DNA of 64,000 bases from Panagrolaimus kolymaensis (taxonomy: Eukaryota > Nematoda > Chromadorea > Rhabditida > Panagrolaimidae), in the NCBI GenBank assembly GCA_028622995.1, contig JAJQJQ010000112.1, positions 1 through 64,000 of the forward strand, in the 5' to 3' direction. Positions within the stretch are counted from its first letter, which is position 1. Each line of letters starts with the position of its first letter. This document shows positions 23,861 through 35,234 of this stretch, in pieces. The translations under genes were made by a program, and so were the position numbers. The notes beneath the pieces were generated by a model, which made no database searches, was not told the DNA's origin, and worked only from the letters and a program-made list of their open reading frames with translations.

Positions 23861-25915
23861 AACTTTTTACATGAATTAAATAAAATTTCATAAAATAATT
23901 AATTTCAATAAAAGTGTTGTAAAAAAAATTTCAGCTGTCTGCACATATAACAAATGAGTTCAAAGAAATATGTGAAGCATGATTTTTTATGAGACATTTT
24001 ACTTAATTAAATTAATTAATAAATTCATGAAAATATCAGGAGAAATAATTACGTAAAAACGAAGTAAATTAAAAAATGCGATAAAAAGAATTAAATTAAT
24101 AAACTAAAACAAATTACATAGGAAGTAAAAAATATTTAATTTTGAGAGCAATGACACCATAAAAGTTATTGAAGTGAAATTTAAAAAGTTTATTACCTAG
24201 CAAAAAAAATAGAAAAAAAATAGCGAGGCTTTTTTCGTAAAGGTAGAAAAAATAATAATACAAAGAATGAACTATGCTGCTATTGGAGAATCAAATTAAT
24301 CCTTGAAGCATATGGATTTCTAAAACAAACAACAAAAAATTTATTGTATCAGAACTAAAAAAAAATAAAAAAAAAAAAAATAGTGAAACAAAATTAATTT
24401 AATTTAAACTAACAAAATTATTTCATTTTATTTGGCAAAAAATTTGACAACATCTGAGAATTTTAAGGTTTATGTTTGGTTAATAAAACTAAACAGTTTT
24501 ATAATTTTATTGTAAACTACTTAGATTAGAGGAGAAAAAGCGGTAACGAAAGGAAAGATATAGGTATGTAAAATATATAAAAAGGTTTACGTAAAAAATA
24601 TTTTTGTGCGAAAAAAGTTAAAACAAGATGCCCTGTTGTGTGAGCCATCGTCGGTTATAATATATTTTTTTCTTTAAATAAAAAGCGATATTTTCGTTTT
24701 TTTCTCTTTTAGTTTTTTATTTTTATGAAACATCTTTAAATGTTAATGTGGGAGGCTTTTGTTTGAAATAAAAAACTAAAAAGGTGTAATATTTATTTTA
24801 AAAATTTACATTTTTTTCTTAACATTTTTCATATGGCTGTAATGTAAATGTAGTTTTTTTGGACAAATTATTATGTGATTTCTAATTTTTCGTTCCATAT
24901 AAAAACTTCTTTGTAACTAACCTGTCCATGAATCGATAATTAGAATGGGTAAATCACAAATATTTTATAACTGATTTAAAAATACGATCGTAATGTTGAA
25001 AATGCTAATTCTGTTTTTAATTTTTTTTAATTATTAAATTTTTGACTAAAATAAAAGAAAAATATTAACAAAATATTCAAACATAAAAATGAGAGAAAAA
25101 ATCTTTAGCATAAAAAAATATGCCAATAGAAAATGACAGCTTTTTAAACGCAAAAGTAAGAAAAAATTCGCTTTATAAAAAAAATCGATGAAAGAAAAAA
25201 ATTTCTTATTAAGTCGCAAGGAAGTTGAGTCACCATCGACAATGATATCTTTTCTACCCTTACACAATCAACCATATTTTTTCTTTATTTTATTTTAGCC
25301 ATTTTTTTAGAGAAAAGAAAAATTGGGAGCGTATGCTGTGCGCAGTGGTTTTTGCCAATGATTCAGCATTTTGAATATTTTAACAATGTCTGTTTTTTTT
25401 TGTATATTAATTTGCGAAGAAACAAATTTAATTATTTTATAAAATAAAGGAAAGTAGTAATTAAAAAAAACTTTTTGACACTTTTTTTCTTTTCGTATTT
25501 CTTAAAGAAGGTTTAAAACATCATTTTAAAGACCTTTAACGGACATTATGATGGTAGAATGCTTCAAATTGTGAGAATAACTGAAACATATGTACTTATG
25601 CTGTCGAAGCCGCCGATACATGGATTTCATTTAATCTTCTACACATTCCCCTTAGATTTTTGATACCTGTAACCGATATTTATTTTTATTTTTTTTCGTT
25701 CTCTTAGCAAAATTATTCCCCTCACATTTTAAAGAATTACGAAGCGGTATGTGAGCAAAGCGAATACCGCGGGTCGGTCGTGAAACAAGAAGAAAAAAAG
25801 CTAAAGTCAAATAATTTTATTTTTAAAATTCATTACACCGGGACAAAATATTATTATTACACGCATATTTAAAACAAATCTCTGAAACATTAAACCATGT
25901 AGTTACAAAACATTT
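23861..25915. other. 2 kb intergenic region
   Basis: AT-rich with no supported gene. The right part (about 25738-25790) has a GC-rich spot with the inverted repeat GCGGTAT...ATACCGC, not assignable to a known RNA. The left end is the presumed promoter region of the receptor at 22561-23860. Confidence 0.5.
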
Positions 25916-26236
25916 TTATTGGTAGCGATATTGATTATTATTCATGTTAGCTGCGGCCGCTGCCCTTCGTTGAGCCGCTTCTTCCATAAATTTACGAAGC
26001 TTTTCAATTTGAGCTTTCATATTTGGATTTGTTTGTTTTAACCATTCCAATCGTTCTTGATCCTTTTTTTCTTGGATTTTCTCATTTTTTCTCCATTTTT
26101 CTACTGCCAATCTATTCTTTTCTTTAAGAGCCTCCATTTGTTCCTCAGCTAATGGAGGTTTAGATTTTTTAAACTTTGGAGCGGATTTGGATTTTTTAGG
26201 CTTTGGAACAGCCTTGCATTTCGATGAACTTGGCAT
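25916..26236 (-). CDS. small basic bZIP-like protein (106 aa)
   Basis: Single-exon frame of 106 codons. The N terminus is Lys/Pro/Ser-rich (PKPKKSKSAPKFKKSK), likely a nuclear localisation or DNA-binding patch. A basic region (KEKNRLAVEKWRKNEK) follows, with the Asn/Arg spacing of bZIP contact regions, then a short heptad stretch (IEKLRKFMEEAAQRRAAAAA) and the family ending NNNQYRYQ. A nuclear DNA-binding role is inference; a true leucine zipper is short or absent. It is the intact paralogue of the frameshifted copy at 21221-21540, with the last 30 codons and 3' UTR closely similar. Confidence 0.6.
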   Translation of the reverse strand: MPSSSKCKAVPKPKKSKSAPKFKKSKPPLAEEQMEALKEKNRLAVEKWRKNEKIQEKKDQERLEWLKQTNPNMKAQIEKLRKFMEEAAQRRAAAAANMNNNQYRYQ

Positions 26237-27296
26237 AATCCTGCAAAAAAAAAATGTTTTTTAAAGAACAAATCAAACTTGGGTTTTACTAATTAACACG
26301 GAAGTTATTTTTGTTTTCTATGAAATTAAAAAGTCATTATTAATAAATTTTTATTAATTAAGCAAGGGCAATTTAAAAAATAAATAATCAATTAAAACTT
26401 TTTTCACTTTATTTTTTAAAAAAATGGAAAAGACACACGGGTGTTTTGGGGTTATCATTTATGAGTCATCTTTTTTTTGGACACTATCTATCGATCTTAT
26501 TTTTATATGTTAAATAAAAAAACAAAATAGTAATGAAAAAAAAGTGGTTGTTGCTGTTTACGAAAATGGAATGCAAAAGTTTCAAAAGGAAAATTAACAA
26601 ACTTTTATTTAAAAATTAATTTGTTCCAAAAAAATAGTTTATAAAAAAAGAAGTGTGGAAGAAGAAAAGTCGAGTGTTTTTAGATAAATGAAAAAAAGTA
26701 AGAAATCAAAATTCATTTTTTGTTGTTGGAAGAATGCTGACTCACTTTTTTCGTTGTTCAAAAACTCAACAACACAATAAGAAAAGTTTTCTGATGATTT
26801 TTTTAAGTTTTTTATTTAAAAAAAAGGAGAAAAGGAAAGGAGTGGCGATCAACAAAAAAGATGTTTGAAGGAAAAAAGGTTAAAAACAAATCTGACCTTT
26901 TGTAAAAACTTAATTTCTTTTTTTTGATACACTATTAAATGAATAAACACCACATTTCAAGGGTTGGTTTTTATAGACATTCTTAATAAAAATCGTGTAA
27001 TCGAAAAAAAAAGTGAAAGAAAACAAACAGCCGGTCTCTTTCGCAATCGCCTCTTTTTTCTTTTCCCTTTTCTTTTTTCAAGGGAAACAAAAAGAAGAGA
27101 AAGAAAATTGTGGTGTATTTGTTTTTCAAGCATATATTTGAAATTTGGTAGAAACGGAAAAAATTACTTTAAAGCTAATTTAAAAAAAAAAGAAACGAAA
27201 AAAGTATCATAATAAAATCACAAAATCATCTATAAAGTATATGTGTTTCACAAAAAAATCATATTAAATCTTAGAGCATTTTTTTAAATTTAGTAA
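26237..27296. other. intergenic region, nothing recognised
   Basis: AT-rich sequence. One 82-codon open frame at 26964-27212 is Lys/Phe-rich and has no family-like motif, so it is not called a gene. Confidence 0.5.
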
Positions 27297-28639
27297 CTAT
27301 GTAACGTTAATATTTGCAACCTCCGGTCCAGCTGGATTTCCATTCGAGTATTTATTTATGTCATTTGGTGTAGTTGCAAATGAAACAGCCGAAGCTTTGC
27401 TCCATTTAATAAGTTTTTTTACTTTTTGTCGATATGGCGTAATTATAGTTATTGCAGCAACTGGATTAACCACGGGAATCCACCCAAAAAAGAATGAAAA
27501 GCATAAAGTAATTCGAATATCTTGAACTTTGAGAAAATAGGTAGAAAATAAAACATATACTGGAACATTGGCGATAAGAAATGGTCCAAGGGCCTAATAA
27601 TAGCATAGTTTTTTGGACAAAACTCTCAAAGGAAAAAAGCAACTAACTTGAATGATCAAAGTTTTGTGAAGTTGTTTGCTAAGAATTTTTGTGCTGGAAA
27701 AACTCGAAACATGGCTTTGAAGTTTTCTGGTAATTTTAATACTAAAATATACAACCAAACTGTAACTGAAGCCAGTACAAATTCCAAGGGCTCCACCGAG
27801 AACAAAAAAAGGCAATTCATCCTAAAAACGGAATAATGCTTTAACAAAGTCTTTTTCAAAGGTAAATGTTTAGGGCGAAAATTTTTGAAAAAACCTCACA
27901 TTATGTGTAGCGATAAATGAAGCTCCATTTGGATATTCATCAAGCCAAAAACTATTATTTAAAGCAGCGGCAGCTTTTTCATAATGTTCTGAACCATAGG
28001 GATAAACCCACGATAAGAAAGCGAAAAAGAAAATAAAGGTTATAAATAGGATAATATAAGGGAGAATTATTTTTCTTAAACGTATTTCCAAATTTCTAAA
28101 AAAAGAAAGTTAAAAAAATTTTAAATTAAGAAATAAAGGTCATTGCTTCGCATCCAAGCTTGCGACCTAAAGTACTTGTGGGCAAATCAATGTAAGTACA
28201 TATAATCCATTTTAGAACGACAACTTACTTGCAAATAACTAAATAACGTAAATAAAAAGGTATGCACGCGGCATTCATAGTTAAAATCATTAAAGAACCA
28301 CAAAACCAAATCAAAATACTTGGAGCATGAAACCATTTTAAAGTGATTCCACTTCCCATAACAAGATATGTTTGGTTTTCAATATTAAAAGCTTGCTAAA
28401 AAAATTTTAAATTTCTTAAAGGTACTATAGAGGAGAAAATAACAAACCGGCTGGGCAATAATAGTAGCGATAGCAGTTAGCAAATCAATGATGCAATTTG
28501 GTAATAAAATAATATTCATTTTTTTAATATTATTTTTATTTACCGTTAAAATTAAATATATTAATAAAATATTTCCACAAATTGCGATGGAACACGAAAG
28601 AATGTCATTGTATTTCAGGAATTTTAATAATAAAGTCAT
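27297..28639 (-). CDS. serpentine chemoreceptor (7TM GPCR), intact
   Basis: Exons 28639-28448, 28395-28229, 28095-27900, 27821-27648 and 27593-27297 join to 341 residues with no stop. It is a seven-helix receptor with TM1 SIAICGNILLIYLILTV and the TM7/tail motif GWIPVVNPVAAI...PYRQKVKKL. It is very close to the loci at 30361-31637 and 37240-38563, including intron positions, so the three form a recent subfamily. The predicted extracellular part after TM4 contains WVYPYGSEHYEK, shared with the 30361-31637 copy. Confidence 0.85.
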
Positions 28640-28814
28640 GCTGTCCCTGAAAGTTTGAGATAAAAGTTAGTTGGGTAGAAATTTCGGCGGTCTAAAAAAC
28701 AAGTTTGGCACAATTTAGCTTAATTCAAACCATTTTTAAGTAAAATATAAAAAAAAGAAATGCGTCTTTATAAAAAAATATGCTTGGAATTCCCCTAACA
28801 ATTTTTATCCAAGT

Positions 28815-28878
28815 AGCAATTTTTCGCAAATGAGTCTATAATTAGGAAAAAGAACACATAGTGGCTCATTATAAATAG
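28815..28878 (-). promoter_or_regulatory. conserved element upstream of chemoreceptor (copy 1)
   Basis: About 180-240 bp upstream of the receptor ATG at 28639. The core includes AATGAGTCTATAATTAG and GTGGCTCATTATAAATAG, whose AATGAG and CTCATT ends form an inverted repeat around about 30 bp. Similar sequence occurs upstream of the receptors ending at 38563 and 31637. Confidence 0.45.
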
Positions 28879-28879
28879 T

Positions 28880-30360
28880 AAAAAAAATATGAGACATGAA
28901 ATTTTTAAAACCACATAAACGCCGTTGGGAATACTAATGTAGTCGAGCAACTGGAGATCAAAAAAAAATTTAAAGAAGAGAAAAATGAGTCAAATACAGA
29001 AAAAAGGCTAGCTATCCAAAAATTTATAATAACAAGTCCATAAAATTTGCAACAACAAAAACGGTAGACGCCTATTAGCACTATAAAAAGTTCATACAAA
29101 GTTTTACAACGCTAATGCTATAAAAAAAATGTTGAAACAACCATATTTTGAGAAATATGGGTGTAGTTGTAAAATTTTCTTGAACTCTTTTTTTCTTCTT
29201 CTCGCCATTTTTCAAAAACAAATGTGCTTTTTTTTAAACTAACTAAAGAAAATTCATGCAGGTTTATTATTAAATTTTAATAAAATTGAGAATTGCGAAA
29301 CGTTTTGCCTAAAATTTGAGATGCACTTTCTTTAAAAACAGATCTTTGATACTATGGCCTTTTATTTTATTTCGTCTGTCTGAATTTAAAGCTTTTTAAT
29401 GTGTAATTTTTTTTTCAATTATAGCCAGATGTTTTTAAATTCAAATTTCTCCATAATTTTCAATTAACAAAATCATTAAAACTAAATATCATCATAATCA
29501 TGGAGACATCTGTCATTTCTTAAATATAACATTAACGCATGCATGTGTGTTTGCCAAAAATAAAAGTAGAAAGGGAATTAAGATATATAGGATTTTTCCT
29601 TTTAAGGCAAATATGATTGATAAAAGATTTAGTTGTCCATTGTTTTTACGCAAAAAAGTGGAAAGTACCATTTAGTGCGCAAATTTATTTTTTACAAAGT
29701 GTGAATAAAAGTGAAAAGAAAAAACCCAATGATTTGAAAATTCTAAAAACAAAGCGGTCAAATTATGTCTTATTATTTTTTGCAAAAAACCCAACAAGAA
29801 AAGTTTGATTTCACCTTTTATTCATTATGGCCAATAATTTACACTCTACTGAAGTTAGTGATATTAATTTCTTTGGAGCTTTATATAAATATTTTTGCTT
29901 TTTTTGAAAACTGTACAGCTTTTAGTAATCGATGAGTATAAAAGTGTCCATCATTTTTATGATTTCTGTAAAAATCAAATCAATAAAACAACTATTTGTA
30001 AATTTTTATTTATTGTATCGAAATTTGAAGGTTTATTAATAAAAACCAAACCCCACATTCATAAGAAATATTTCAGACAATTTTTTTAGAATTATAATTT
30101 CATTTGATAATCTATTTCACAAGGGCTCACCTTTTTTGTTAAAAAAATTTGTCAACCTTTTAAAAATGGTGAATACTTTTTTTTCTTTAACATTTTTCTT
30201 TCATCTTTTTTTGTTAATTAAAATAATCAATATTTTAATTTAAACTGTTTCTATAATTAAGAGGCTTTAAAAAACCCAAATCTATCATATTTATTTTATT
30301 AACTTCGCAGGAAAATAGCAAAATATATTTGTGAATTCCTAAACTTACAGTAATTTTTTT
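28880..30360. other. intergenic region, nothing recognised
   Basis: AT-rich. No coding or RNA gene is supported. The stretch 30180-30300 resembles 37050-37150, the 3' flank of another receptor, so it is probably part of an ancestral duplication block. Confidence 0.5.
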
Positions 30361-31637
30361 TTATGGAACTTTAACATTTGCAACCTCCAGGTTCGCTGGA
30401 TTTCTTTTTGAATTTTTATTTATCTCATTTGGGATTGTTGAAAATAAAATAGCAGAGGTTTTACTTAAGCGAATATTTTTTTTAATTTTTTGTCGGTATG
30501 GCGTAATTATAATTATTGCTGCCATAGGATTACGACTGGAATCCAACCAAAAAAGAAAGAAAAGCTTAGAAGAATTCGAATATCTTGAACTTTTAAAAAA
30601 AATGTTAAAAATAAAACATATGCAGGAACATTGGCGATAAGAAATGGTCCAAGGGCCTAAAATTCATTTTATTATATTATTTTGCATTTATGTGAAAATC
30701 TTACTTGAATTGTCAAAGCTTTATGTAATTGTTTATTAAGAATTTTAGTACTGGAAAAACTTGAAACATGAGTTTTCAATGTTTTTGTAATTTTTATGCT
30801 AAAATAAACTACCAATGTGTAACTTAGAGCTGAAGTAATTCCTATAGCTCCACCCATAACAAAAAAAGGCAATTCATCCTGAAATAAAAAAACCATTTAC
30901 TTTCATAACTATTTGGAAAGTTCGTTGCAAATTCTCTTACATTATTTGCAGCGATAAATGAAGCTCCATTTGGATATTCATCAAGCCAAAAACTATTATT
31001 TAAAGCTGCGGCAGATTTTTCATAATGTTCTGAACCATACGGATAAACCCAAGATATAATAATAAAAAAGAAAATAAAGTTTATGAATAAAATAAAATAA
31101 GGCAAAATAATTTTTCTTAAACTTATTTCGATATTTCTAAAAAACGTTGATTTAAAATTTAAAAAAAAATTTATTTGGAGACGTCAAACGTCAAGGTTAG
31201 TAAGAAATGAATGTTTAACTACTTACTTGCAAACAACTAAATAACGTAAATAAAAAGGTATGCATGCAGCATTCATGGTTAAAGTTAAAAATAAACCACA
31301 AAACCAAAGAATAACACTTGGAGCATGAAACCATTTTATTGTTATTCCACTTCCCATAACAAGATACGTTTGGTTTCCAATATTAAAAGCTTGCTAAAAT
31401 TTTATAAACATCATAAAGATAATAAGAAAAGAGAAATTAACTAACCGGCTGGGCAATAAGAGTTGCAATCGCTGTTAATAAATCAATGAGACAATTTGGT
31501 AATAAAATAATATTCATTTTTTTAATAGTATTTTTATTTACCGTTAAAATTAAATATATTAATAAAATATTTCCACAAATTGCTATGGAACATGAAAGAA
31601 TGTCATTGCATTTAAGGAACTTTAATAATAAAGTCAT
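30361..31637 (-). pseudogene. chemoreceptor with one frameshift in TM7
   Basis: Exons 31637-31446, 31393-31227, 31136-30941, 30878-30705 and 30656-30361 follow the family pattern exactly. In the last exon the paralogues read GTA AAT CCT (Val-Asn-Pro), but here one A is missing at about 30529-30533. This breaks the frame just before the conserved NP motif. The correct frame continues to NVKVP-stop. All other exons are intact. It is either a very young pseudogene or an assembly error. Confidence 0.75.
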
Positions 31638-32772
31638 GTTCTGTTCCTGGAAATATGAAACAAAAGTTAGTAGAATCAAATTTAAGAGTACAAAGAAAAA
31701 AAATGTTGCAAGCAAATTAGCTTTATTTAAACATTTTTTTAGTATAAAATAAAAAAAGAATTGCGTCTTTTGTTATAACCTCAATCAGGTACAACAAATA
31801 TAAAATGTTCTTTATTGGAGCAACTGCTCGGCAAGGATAAATTACATTCAACTGAACAAAGTTAGAAAACAACTATGACAAAATATGAGAATGTGCGTGA
31901 TTGAGAATTACCATTCAGCCATCCACGGCACCATTCCATACGGGACCAGAGAACGCGGCACTTTGAATACTTCTGTGTGTGCAAGGCCACAACACTTTAT
32001 AAATAAAAAATAAGTTTTGAACTCCATAAACAACAATATTATTGAAACACATTTTTTTTTTGTAAATTAGTCTATAATGAGAAAAAAGAACGCACGGCGG
32101 CTCATTATGCACGTCAAAAACAAGAAATAAAAACGACTGCATTGCTTTCTTTTTTTTCGTTCTCCCAGCATGCGTGTTTTTTTTTGTGTTTTCATTGCAA
32201 AATTGTCATAACTTTGAACGCTGCTTAGCTTGAGTTCATAAGAAAAATTTTAACTTTTTTTTATGGCAGCTATTATTCCCTTCGTTGCACAATTTTTTTA
32301 TATTGCGTTTCTACCATGCTTTCAAGAAACTAATGACAATTGAAAAGCTGCCCACAATATTCTTCTCTTCCATATAAAATAATATTAAAACTTTTCAATG
32401 TTTCAAAATGTTATTAAATAATTTTAAATTTATTAAATTTTGAAGTAATCACTTTTGAAAAATGCAATATTACAAAATTTCGTTTATTTATATTTCCCAT
32501 CAAATAAAAATCGGACAAATTGTTATGAATTTTTATTGGAGTAATTACCAAAAAAACATTTTTATTCTGCGGATGTGAGATAAAGCGAGCAATTATTTGC
32601 TAGGGAAAAAAGAAGTAAGTAAAAAAAGAAGTAAACCTCACTAGAAACCAAACATGTTTTTTGAACTTCCGTAAATATAAACCAGAAAAATATAAATTTA
32701 ATTCAGAAAAACAAAATATCTAAGGAAGTCAATCTTTTTTTTTAAATAATTGAATTGCAAAGTTGCAACGAA
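31638..32772. other. upstream and intergenic region of a chemoreceptor
   Basis: AT-rich apart from a less AT-rich patch at about 31915-31990. Apart from the conserved element at 32061 no feature is recognised. Confidence 0.4.
32061..32108 (-). promoter_or_regulatory. conserved element upstream of chemoreceptor (copy 2)
   Basis: Contains TTAGTCTATAATGAGAAAAA followed by GGCGGCTCATTATG, matching the elements at 28815 and 38730. It lies about 420-470 bp upstream of the frameshifted receptor starting at 31637, further out than in the other two loci. Confidence 0.4.
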
Positions 32773-33268
32773 ATGGAAAGAATTCAAAGCAGTTATTTAT
32801 TTTTTGCTGGTGAGACTCTTGGGAATTTTATTATGAATTTATATGGAATAAAAGCAGATACTTTTTTACTTGTTTGGATTGTTAAAGAAAGAAGCAAATT
32901 ATAGCCAGAGTTGTCAAAACACTCAGTAAGTGGAGGATAAGTTTCAATTAACTTTTTTTTGAAATAAGTGAGTGAAGTTAAGTGAAGCTTCACACTAGTG
33001 ATAAGTGATAAGTGAAACAGAGTGAAACTTTTTCTCTTATTTTTTGTGTTTCACTAATGTCAAGTGAAACGAGAAATAATCCCACTTCATTTATTTTTGT
33101 TGTTTTGCATTCCTGATTATAGCGAAAAGGTTTCAAGATGAAAATGGAAAATATTTTATTAAGCTTAACAAAGCTGAACATTTTTATGGTTTAAAAATAT
33201 ATGACCCAGAAAAAAAATATTTTCAATTCGAACTGGCCAATTCTTGTTCCAAGATTACGCAAATATAA
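32773..33268 (+). CDS. possible two-exon small gene interrupted by a MITE
   Basis: Candidate exons 32773-32809 and 33123-33268 join to a 60-residue frame. The second exon (DENGKYFIKLNKAEHFYG, IYDPEKKYFQFELA) has the amino-acid composition of real protein. The proposed intron contains the hAT-type MITE at 32906-33115, and its acceptor ATTATAG lies inside the MITE target duplication. No family is recognised. It may instead be a fragment of a decayed gene. Confidence 0.25.
32906..33115. mobile_element. hAT-type MITE, 210 bp
   Basis: Starts CAGAGTTGTCAAAACA and ends in an imperfect inverse (reverse complement CAGGAATGCAAAACA). It is flanked by the perfect 8-bp duplication ATTATAGC (32898-32905 and 33116-33123). 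The interior has several AAGTGA/AAGTGAAAC direct repeats and the 12-bp palindrome GTGAAGCTTCAC. It encodes no transposase. Confidence 0.8.
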
Positions 33269-33952
33269 TCCAGATAAATATTTCAAAGATATTTCTATAC
33301 TCAAATCCGATTATAAAATGTTTAAAAAAATTTTATATCGAATCACCAAAACAATAATTGTAGTTTTCGTTTGAGCCAAAAGAAATATATGTTATGAATA
33401 TCTTTATATTCATTCTAGAAAGTCTTTAATTCTTTGACAAAATTATTATTTTAAGATTTCAAAAGAGAAACGTATTTATGTCTGAATAATTAATTGCGTT
33501 AATTGCTTTCTCTAATGACTTCTTAATCATTTCTAATTATTCATGCATATGAGTAATTTTTTTATAAAAGTTTCTTCAGGCATAAAGTATCATTTGTAAA
33601 ATAAATATTTCAAAACAATATGTATTCGTCAAGTAATAATTTTAAAAACAAAAAAAGGACAGTGGAGATTTGTACATGGATTATGAAGGTAAAAAAACAG
33701 TATCAGGTCAACAAGTGACGATATTTTGATGGATTTACAAGCATGATAATTTTACCGACAATCTTTTTTAAACTTTGAAACTGCATTTGATGTATAAAAA
33801 AAGCAAGTTTTCTTCACTCTTTGTTTCATTTATTTTGTACTACAAAAAACAGTGATGAAATAGACTATATTTAAATAGGTTAATAAAAAAGATACAATAT
33901 TTAAAAAAATTAGACTTATTTTTTATTTTAATACAAATTTTCAAGTATTTCC
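33269..33952. other. intergenic region, nothing recognised
   Basis: AT-rich sequence between the small candidate gene and the 3' end of the next chemoreceptor. Confidence 0.45.
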
Positions 33953-35234
33953 CTAACTTTTTATGTTGATCTGACCCACTACAGTTGGAACTGACGTCGT
34001 CGTTACTTTTTGTTTAATTCCAAAAATGCTTTGTATTCGTTTTCGATATGGTGAAATGATAAATATTGCTGAAAGTGGATTCACGACCGGCATCCATCCA
34101 TAAAAAAATGATAAAAATAGTGAAAGGTTTAGATTTTCATATTTTAAAAACATCATTCCAACCAAAATAATTATGGGGAGGCATAAAACCAAAAATGGAA
34201 CTATTGCCTAAAAAAATCGATATTAAATAGTTTGTGTGTCATAATTTAAACATACTTGAACGATTAAATTAATATGCAATTGTCTATTTAATTCTGCATT
34301 CAAATGTGATTGAGAAAAGTTATTTGCATGTGTTCGAAGAGTTCGAGTAATTTTAATACCAAAATATGCGACTAAACCATAATTAATTCCAGCGAAGGTA
34401 AAAAGTATACTGTATGTAAGAATAAAGCTTATATCATTCTGAAAAATACGATATATGACGATTGATTTTTAAATTATTGGTACACTTACAACTTGAGCTG
34501 CAGTAAATTTGGGTCCATCTGGATATTCTTCTAACCAAAAATCAGTTAACAAATCTTTTCGATATTTGGGATCATTTTCATTGACAATTGGAAAAGCCCA
34601 ACGAAATAAAAAGAAAAACATAACGCCACTTAATGATAGTAATAAATATAAGAATAGAAAGAGATTTTTAGGCATTGTTTGGTTACTAAAAAAATATTAT
34701 ATTCCCAAAATATACATATTATGTTTAAGAGCAGAGCTGTCGGTGCACCGAAATTCGGAAATCGAATCGAAAAATCGAAAATCGACAGCTCTTTTTAAGA
34801 GGGATAACTTACTGACAAACACATCTATAACGAATATAAAAAGTTATGCAACTACCATTCATAGCAGTTAAAAGACAGGAACCATAAAACCATAAAGATA
34901 AACCCGCTACAGCGTATCCAAAAGCATTCAAAGGACTTCCACAAACAGCATATGCATTAAGACCAATATTAAATATTTGCTAAAAATTAAAATTATTAAT
35001 ATATTGCAAATATTTTAAATCATGATGTTATATGTATTTTACCGGCATTTCAGCATATGTAGCTAAAGCTAAAAGCATATCAATAATACAGCTAGGAATA
35101 AGAACAAAACGAATTTGCTTTGTTGCTATTTTATTTACGGTGATTATAAGATAAATGAGTAGAATATTGCCTGACACAGAAATGGATGGAGCCAGTAAAT
35201 CATTGTATCGCAAAAGTTGTAAAACAAGGGGCAT
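33953..35234 (-). CDS. serpentine chemoreceptor (7TM GPCR), divergent member
   Basis: Exons 35234-35043, 34979-34813, 34685-34490, 34438-34256 and 34207-33953 join to 330 residues. The first three exon lengths equal those of the other receptors and the fourth is 9 nt longer. TM1 reads SISVSGNILLIYLIITV. The TM7/tail motif is GWMPVVNPLSAIFIISPYRK. It is clearly the most diverged member of the cluster. Intron 2 holds a 62-bp hAT-like element (34732-34793) 19 nt from the splice donor. Confidence 0.8.
34732..34793. mobile_element. hAT-like micro-MITE (62 bp) in a receptor intron
   Basis: Left end CAGAGCTGTCG and right end CGACAGCTCTT are inverted repeats matching at 10 of 11 bases. Both sides carry the 8-bp duplication TTTAAGAG (34724-34731 and 34794-34801). 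The palindrome CGGTGCACCG (34741-34750) and ATCGAA-type repeats fill the centre. Confidence 0.7.

Noticed and set aside
25738..25790. GC-rich spot with GCGGTAT/ATACCGC inverted repeat
   Set aside because: It does not fold as a tRNA or match an RNA I recognise, and no target duplication was seen.
31915..32142. 75-codon minus frame over a less AT-rich patch
   Set aside because: No family motif or splice context; composition alone is not enough.
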